A stretch of 34,825 nt of DNA from an uncultured Lachnospiraceae bacterium (lineage in GTDB: Bacteria > Bacillota > Clostridia > Lachnospirales > Lachnospiraceae): the NCBI GenBank assembly GCA_910585995.1, contig CAJUGG010000058.1, positions 1 to 34,825 on the forward strand. The letters are read 5' to 3'. The first letter of the stretch is position 1; each line of letters starts with the position of its first letter. The position numbers and the translations under genes are program-made. Positions 32,988 through 34,825 of the stretch are shown here, piece after piece. The notes under the pieces are model-generated. The model saw only the letters and a list, made by a program, of their open reading frames with translations, was not told the DNA's origin and did not search any database.

Positions 32988-34733
32988 TTAACGTCCGCTA
33001 TAGACGATTCCCTGTTCTGCATCAATGGTCACAAAGGTGCCGGACTTTAAGATGCTGGTCGCATTTCTGGCTGCCACGATTACTGGAATATCCAGTGCCA
33101 TCCCCACAATCGCTGCATGGCAGTAGCGGTCTCCAGTCTCTGTGATAATCCCGGATGCATCCTTTAATTTACTCATCATCTCATTGGTTGTCTCATTGAC
33201 CACCAAGATATCTCCCATGTGGAAATTGTGCTCCACTTGCTCTAAACTTGTGCAGACACAGATATTTCCGGATTTTTTCAGCTTGTTGCAGCCCTTTCCG
33301 GTGATCAGCGTATTGCCTGCCACATGCACTTTAATCATATTGGTTGTACCGGACAGACCCAGAGGCACTCCTGCGGTGATTACCGCCAGCTCTCCTCTCT
33401 GAATCAGGCCCTTTTTCTCCGCTGCTTCGACTGCATGATCAAACAGCTCATCTGCGGTGTCCTCTTCATTCATCTGAATCGGAACCACTCCCCAGAACAG
33501 ATTGAGCTGGCGGCACACTCTCATCTCTGTTGCACATCCGATGATCTGACAGCTTGGGCGATATTTGGAGATACGTCCCACGGTCTTGCCGGATTTTGTC
33601 ACTGCTACGATGGCTGCTGCCTTCAGATCCATGGCCGTTGTACAAGTTGCATGAGAGATGGCACTGGTCACGTCCGGACGCTCTGTGGCGATTCTGCGAG
33701 GCTTAAACTCTGTGGTATAGTCAATATCTTTTTCTGTACGCTCTGCAATCCGTGCCATGGTCTTGACAGCCTCTACAGGATAAGCGCCTGCGGCCGTCTC
33801 TCCTGAAAGCATGATGGCACTGGTTCCCTGATAGATGGCGTTGGACACATCGGAAGTCTCTGCACGAGTCGGACGCGGATTTTTCATCATGGAGTCGAGC
33901 ATCTGCGTCGCTGTGATCACTGGCTTGCCCATCCGAGTAGCTAAGCGAATCAGTTTTTTCTGGATCACGGGGACTTCCTCTAACGGGATCTCCACACCCA
34001 TATCTCCACGCGCAATCATAATGCCGTCTGCCACCCGAAGGATCGCTCCGCAGTTCTCCACGCCCTGCATATTCTCGATCTTGGCGATGATATTGATCCC
34101 CTCACCATGTTTTTCATGCAGGATCTTCCGGATCTCTAAGATATCCTCTGCGGTTCTGGTAAAGGAAGCGGCGATATAGTCAAATCCCTGCTCGGCTGCA
34201 AAGACAATATCCTCATAGTCTTTTTGGCTGACAAAAGGCATCTTAAGCTCTACACTGGGCACGTTTACGCCCTTGTGGTTGGAGATAAATCCTCCGTTTT
34301 TCACGCGGCAGATGATCTCTTCCCCCTCGATCTGCATCACTTCCATCCCAATCAGACCATCGTCAATTAAGATGGAATCTCCCGGACACACATCCTGGCA
34401 CAGTTCTTTGTACGTGATCGTAACTCTCTCTGCATTTCCTAGTATCTCTTCGGTAGTCAAGGTGAAGGTCTGCCCGGCCTTTAACTCTACTTTTCCGCCT
34501 TCCACATCCCCGATACGGATCTCCGGCCCTTTGGTATCCAAAAGTGCTGCGATCGGCAGGTCTAACTCTTCCCGAAGGCGTTTTACCGTATCCAGACGGA
34601 CTTTTTGCTCCTCATGGGTTCCATGGGAAAAATTCATCCGCGCTACGGCCATACCCTCTAACATCAACTGTCTTAGAACCTCTTCCTTATCCGTAGACGG
34701 TCCTAACGTACATACAATCTTAGTTCTTCGCAT
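32988..34733 (-). CDS. pyk: Pyruvate kinase with C-terminal PEP-utilising mobile domain
   Basis: Pyruvate kinase makes pyruvate and ATP from phosphoenolpyruvate in glycolysis. The 581-residue protein starts MRRTKIVCTLGPST (34733) with AGGAGG nine bases upstream; the frame is open 24 codons further but that part comes from the repeat at 34754-34825. Motifs: VARMNFSHG, LLDTKGPEIR, the ITATQMLDSM segment and IMLSGETAAG in the barrel. After the usual domain (about 470) an extra segment carries ITETGDRYCHAAIVGMALD, the phosphohistidine-type mobile domain present in many Firmicute enzymes. It is first in an operon with the ArAE-type gene. Confidence 0.97.
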   Translation of the reverse strand: MRRTKIVCTLGPSTDKEEVLRQLMLEGMAVARMNFSHGTHEEQKVRLDTVKRLREELDLPIAALLDTKGPEIRIGDVEGGKVELKAGQTFTLTTEEILGNAERVTITYKELCQDVCPGDSILIDDGLIGMEVMQIEGEEIICRVKNGGFISNHKGVNVPSVELKMPFVSQKDYEDIVFAAEQGFDYIAASFTRTAEDILEIRKILHEKHGEGINIIAKIENMQGVENCGAILRVADGIMIARGDMGVEIPLEEVPVIQKKLIRLATRMGKPVITATQMLDSMMKNPRPTRAETSDVSNAIYQGTSAIMLSGETAAGAYPVEAVKTMARIAERTEKDIDYTTEFKPRRIATERPDVTSAISHATCTTAMDLKAAAIVAVTKSGKTVGRISKYRPSCQIIGCATEMRVCRQLNLFWGVVPIQMNEEDTADELFDHAVEAAEKKGLIQRGELAVITAGVPLGLSGTTNMIKVHVAGNTLITGKGCNKLKKSGNICVCTSLEQVEHNFHMGDILVVNETTNEMMSKLKDASGIITETGDRYCHAAIVGMALDIPVIVAARNATSILKSGTFVTIDAEQGIVYSGR

Positions 34734-34753
34734 CCCAGTGTTCCTCCTATTAG

Positions 34754-34825
34754 AGTTCCGCAACTCCCCTCCCAAGCCCCCCTCACTAAGAGAATTTTCT
34801 GCCACTTAAGTGTCAGAAAATCCTC
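34754..34825. repeat. Diverged copy of the 103-bp hairpin repeat, cut by window edge
   Basis: The 5' part, AGTTCCGCAACTCCCCTCCC, matches the two tandem units near asnS in the same orientation. The hairpin sequence differs (ATTTTCTG-CCACTTAAGTGT-CAGAAAAT) but both arms changed together, so pairing is kept. It lies just upstream of pyk and contributes the spurious N-terminal extension of its frame. Confidence 0.8.

Noticed and set aside
34734..34805. N-terminal extension of pyruvate kinase
   Set aside because: The extra 24 codons derive from the hairpin repeat and are out of place for the family; the AGGAGG-supported ATG is at 34733.
1..34825. tRNA, rRNA, transposase or phage genes
   Set aside because: None could be supported on reading; no cloverleaf-like segment or transposase motif was recognised.

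Overview
The window looks like chromosomal DNA of a strictly anaerobic gut Firmicute, most likely a Lachnospiraceae member (Blautia / Dorea / Mediterraneibacter-like). The evidence is a GlgC-GlgD pair, an anaerobic class III ribonucleotide reductase, an oxygen-scavenging flavodiiron-rubredoxin-NROR fusion, a pyruvate kinase with the C-terminal PEP-mobile domain, strong AGGAGG ribosome binding sites, and a dockerin-bearing M60 mucinase-type peptidase. The family assignment is inference from protein types, not a database result. No tRNA, rRNA, CRISPR array, prophage or transposase gene was seen.

Layout. Nearly everything is on the minus strand. From the left: a GH36 alpha-galactosidase cut by the window edge (1-1936); a 295-bp imperfect palindrome (2069-2363); carB with its own promoter; a membrane protein with a half zinc ribbon; ftsH; then the only plus-strand gene, a PfkB fructokinase-like gene fused in frame to a small helical protein (8862-10151). 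Next are an SseB-like/cupin pair and an SGNH hydrolase/MBOAT acyltransferase pair. A two-gene surface operon follows (13980-20632): an 1843-residue secreted M60 peptidase with a dockerin, then a membrane-anchored protein with a cohesin-like domain. A second palindrome (20772-21018) lies upstream of it. The right part carries a metallophosphatase, the flavodiiron fusion, a coiled-coil protein, glgC-glgD, nrdD, a histidine-rich CsoR-type regulator, a tandem 103-bp repeat, asnS, an ArAE-type membrane protein and pyk.

How genes work together. The M60 peptidase and its neighbour look like a minimal two-component cell-surface cohesin-dockerin system: the peptidase is exported, and the anchored partner probably holds it on the membrane. 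The MBOAT-SGNH pair is the usual layout for O-acylating an extracytoplasmic polymer. The flavodiiron fusion and NrdD fit an anaerobe that must remove oxygen. GlgC and GlgD form the glycogen-precursor enzyme.

The most unusual non-coding signals are two repeat families in which the sequence of the stems changes between copies while base pairing is kept. The first is the pair of large palindromes sharing a core of about 127 bp but having unrelated self-complementary arms. The second is the 103-bp hairpin repeat near asnS, with a diverged copy upstream of pyk. A third signal is a canonical A AAA AAG slippery heptamer, overlapped by an internal Shine-Dalgarno sequence, at the junction of the fructokinase fusion.
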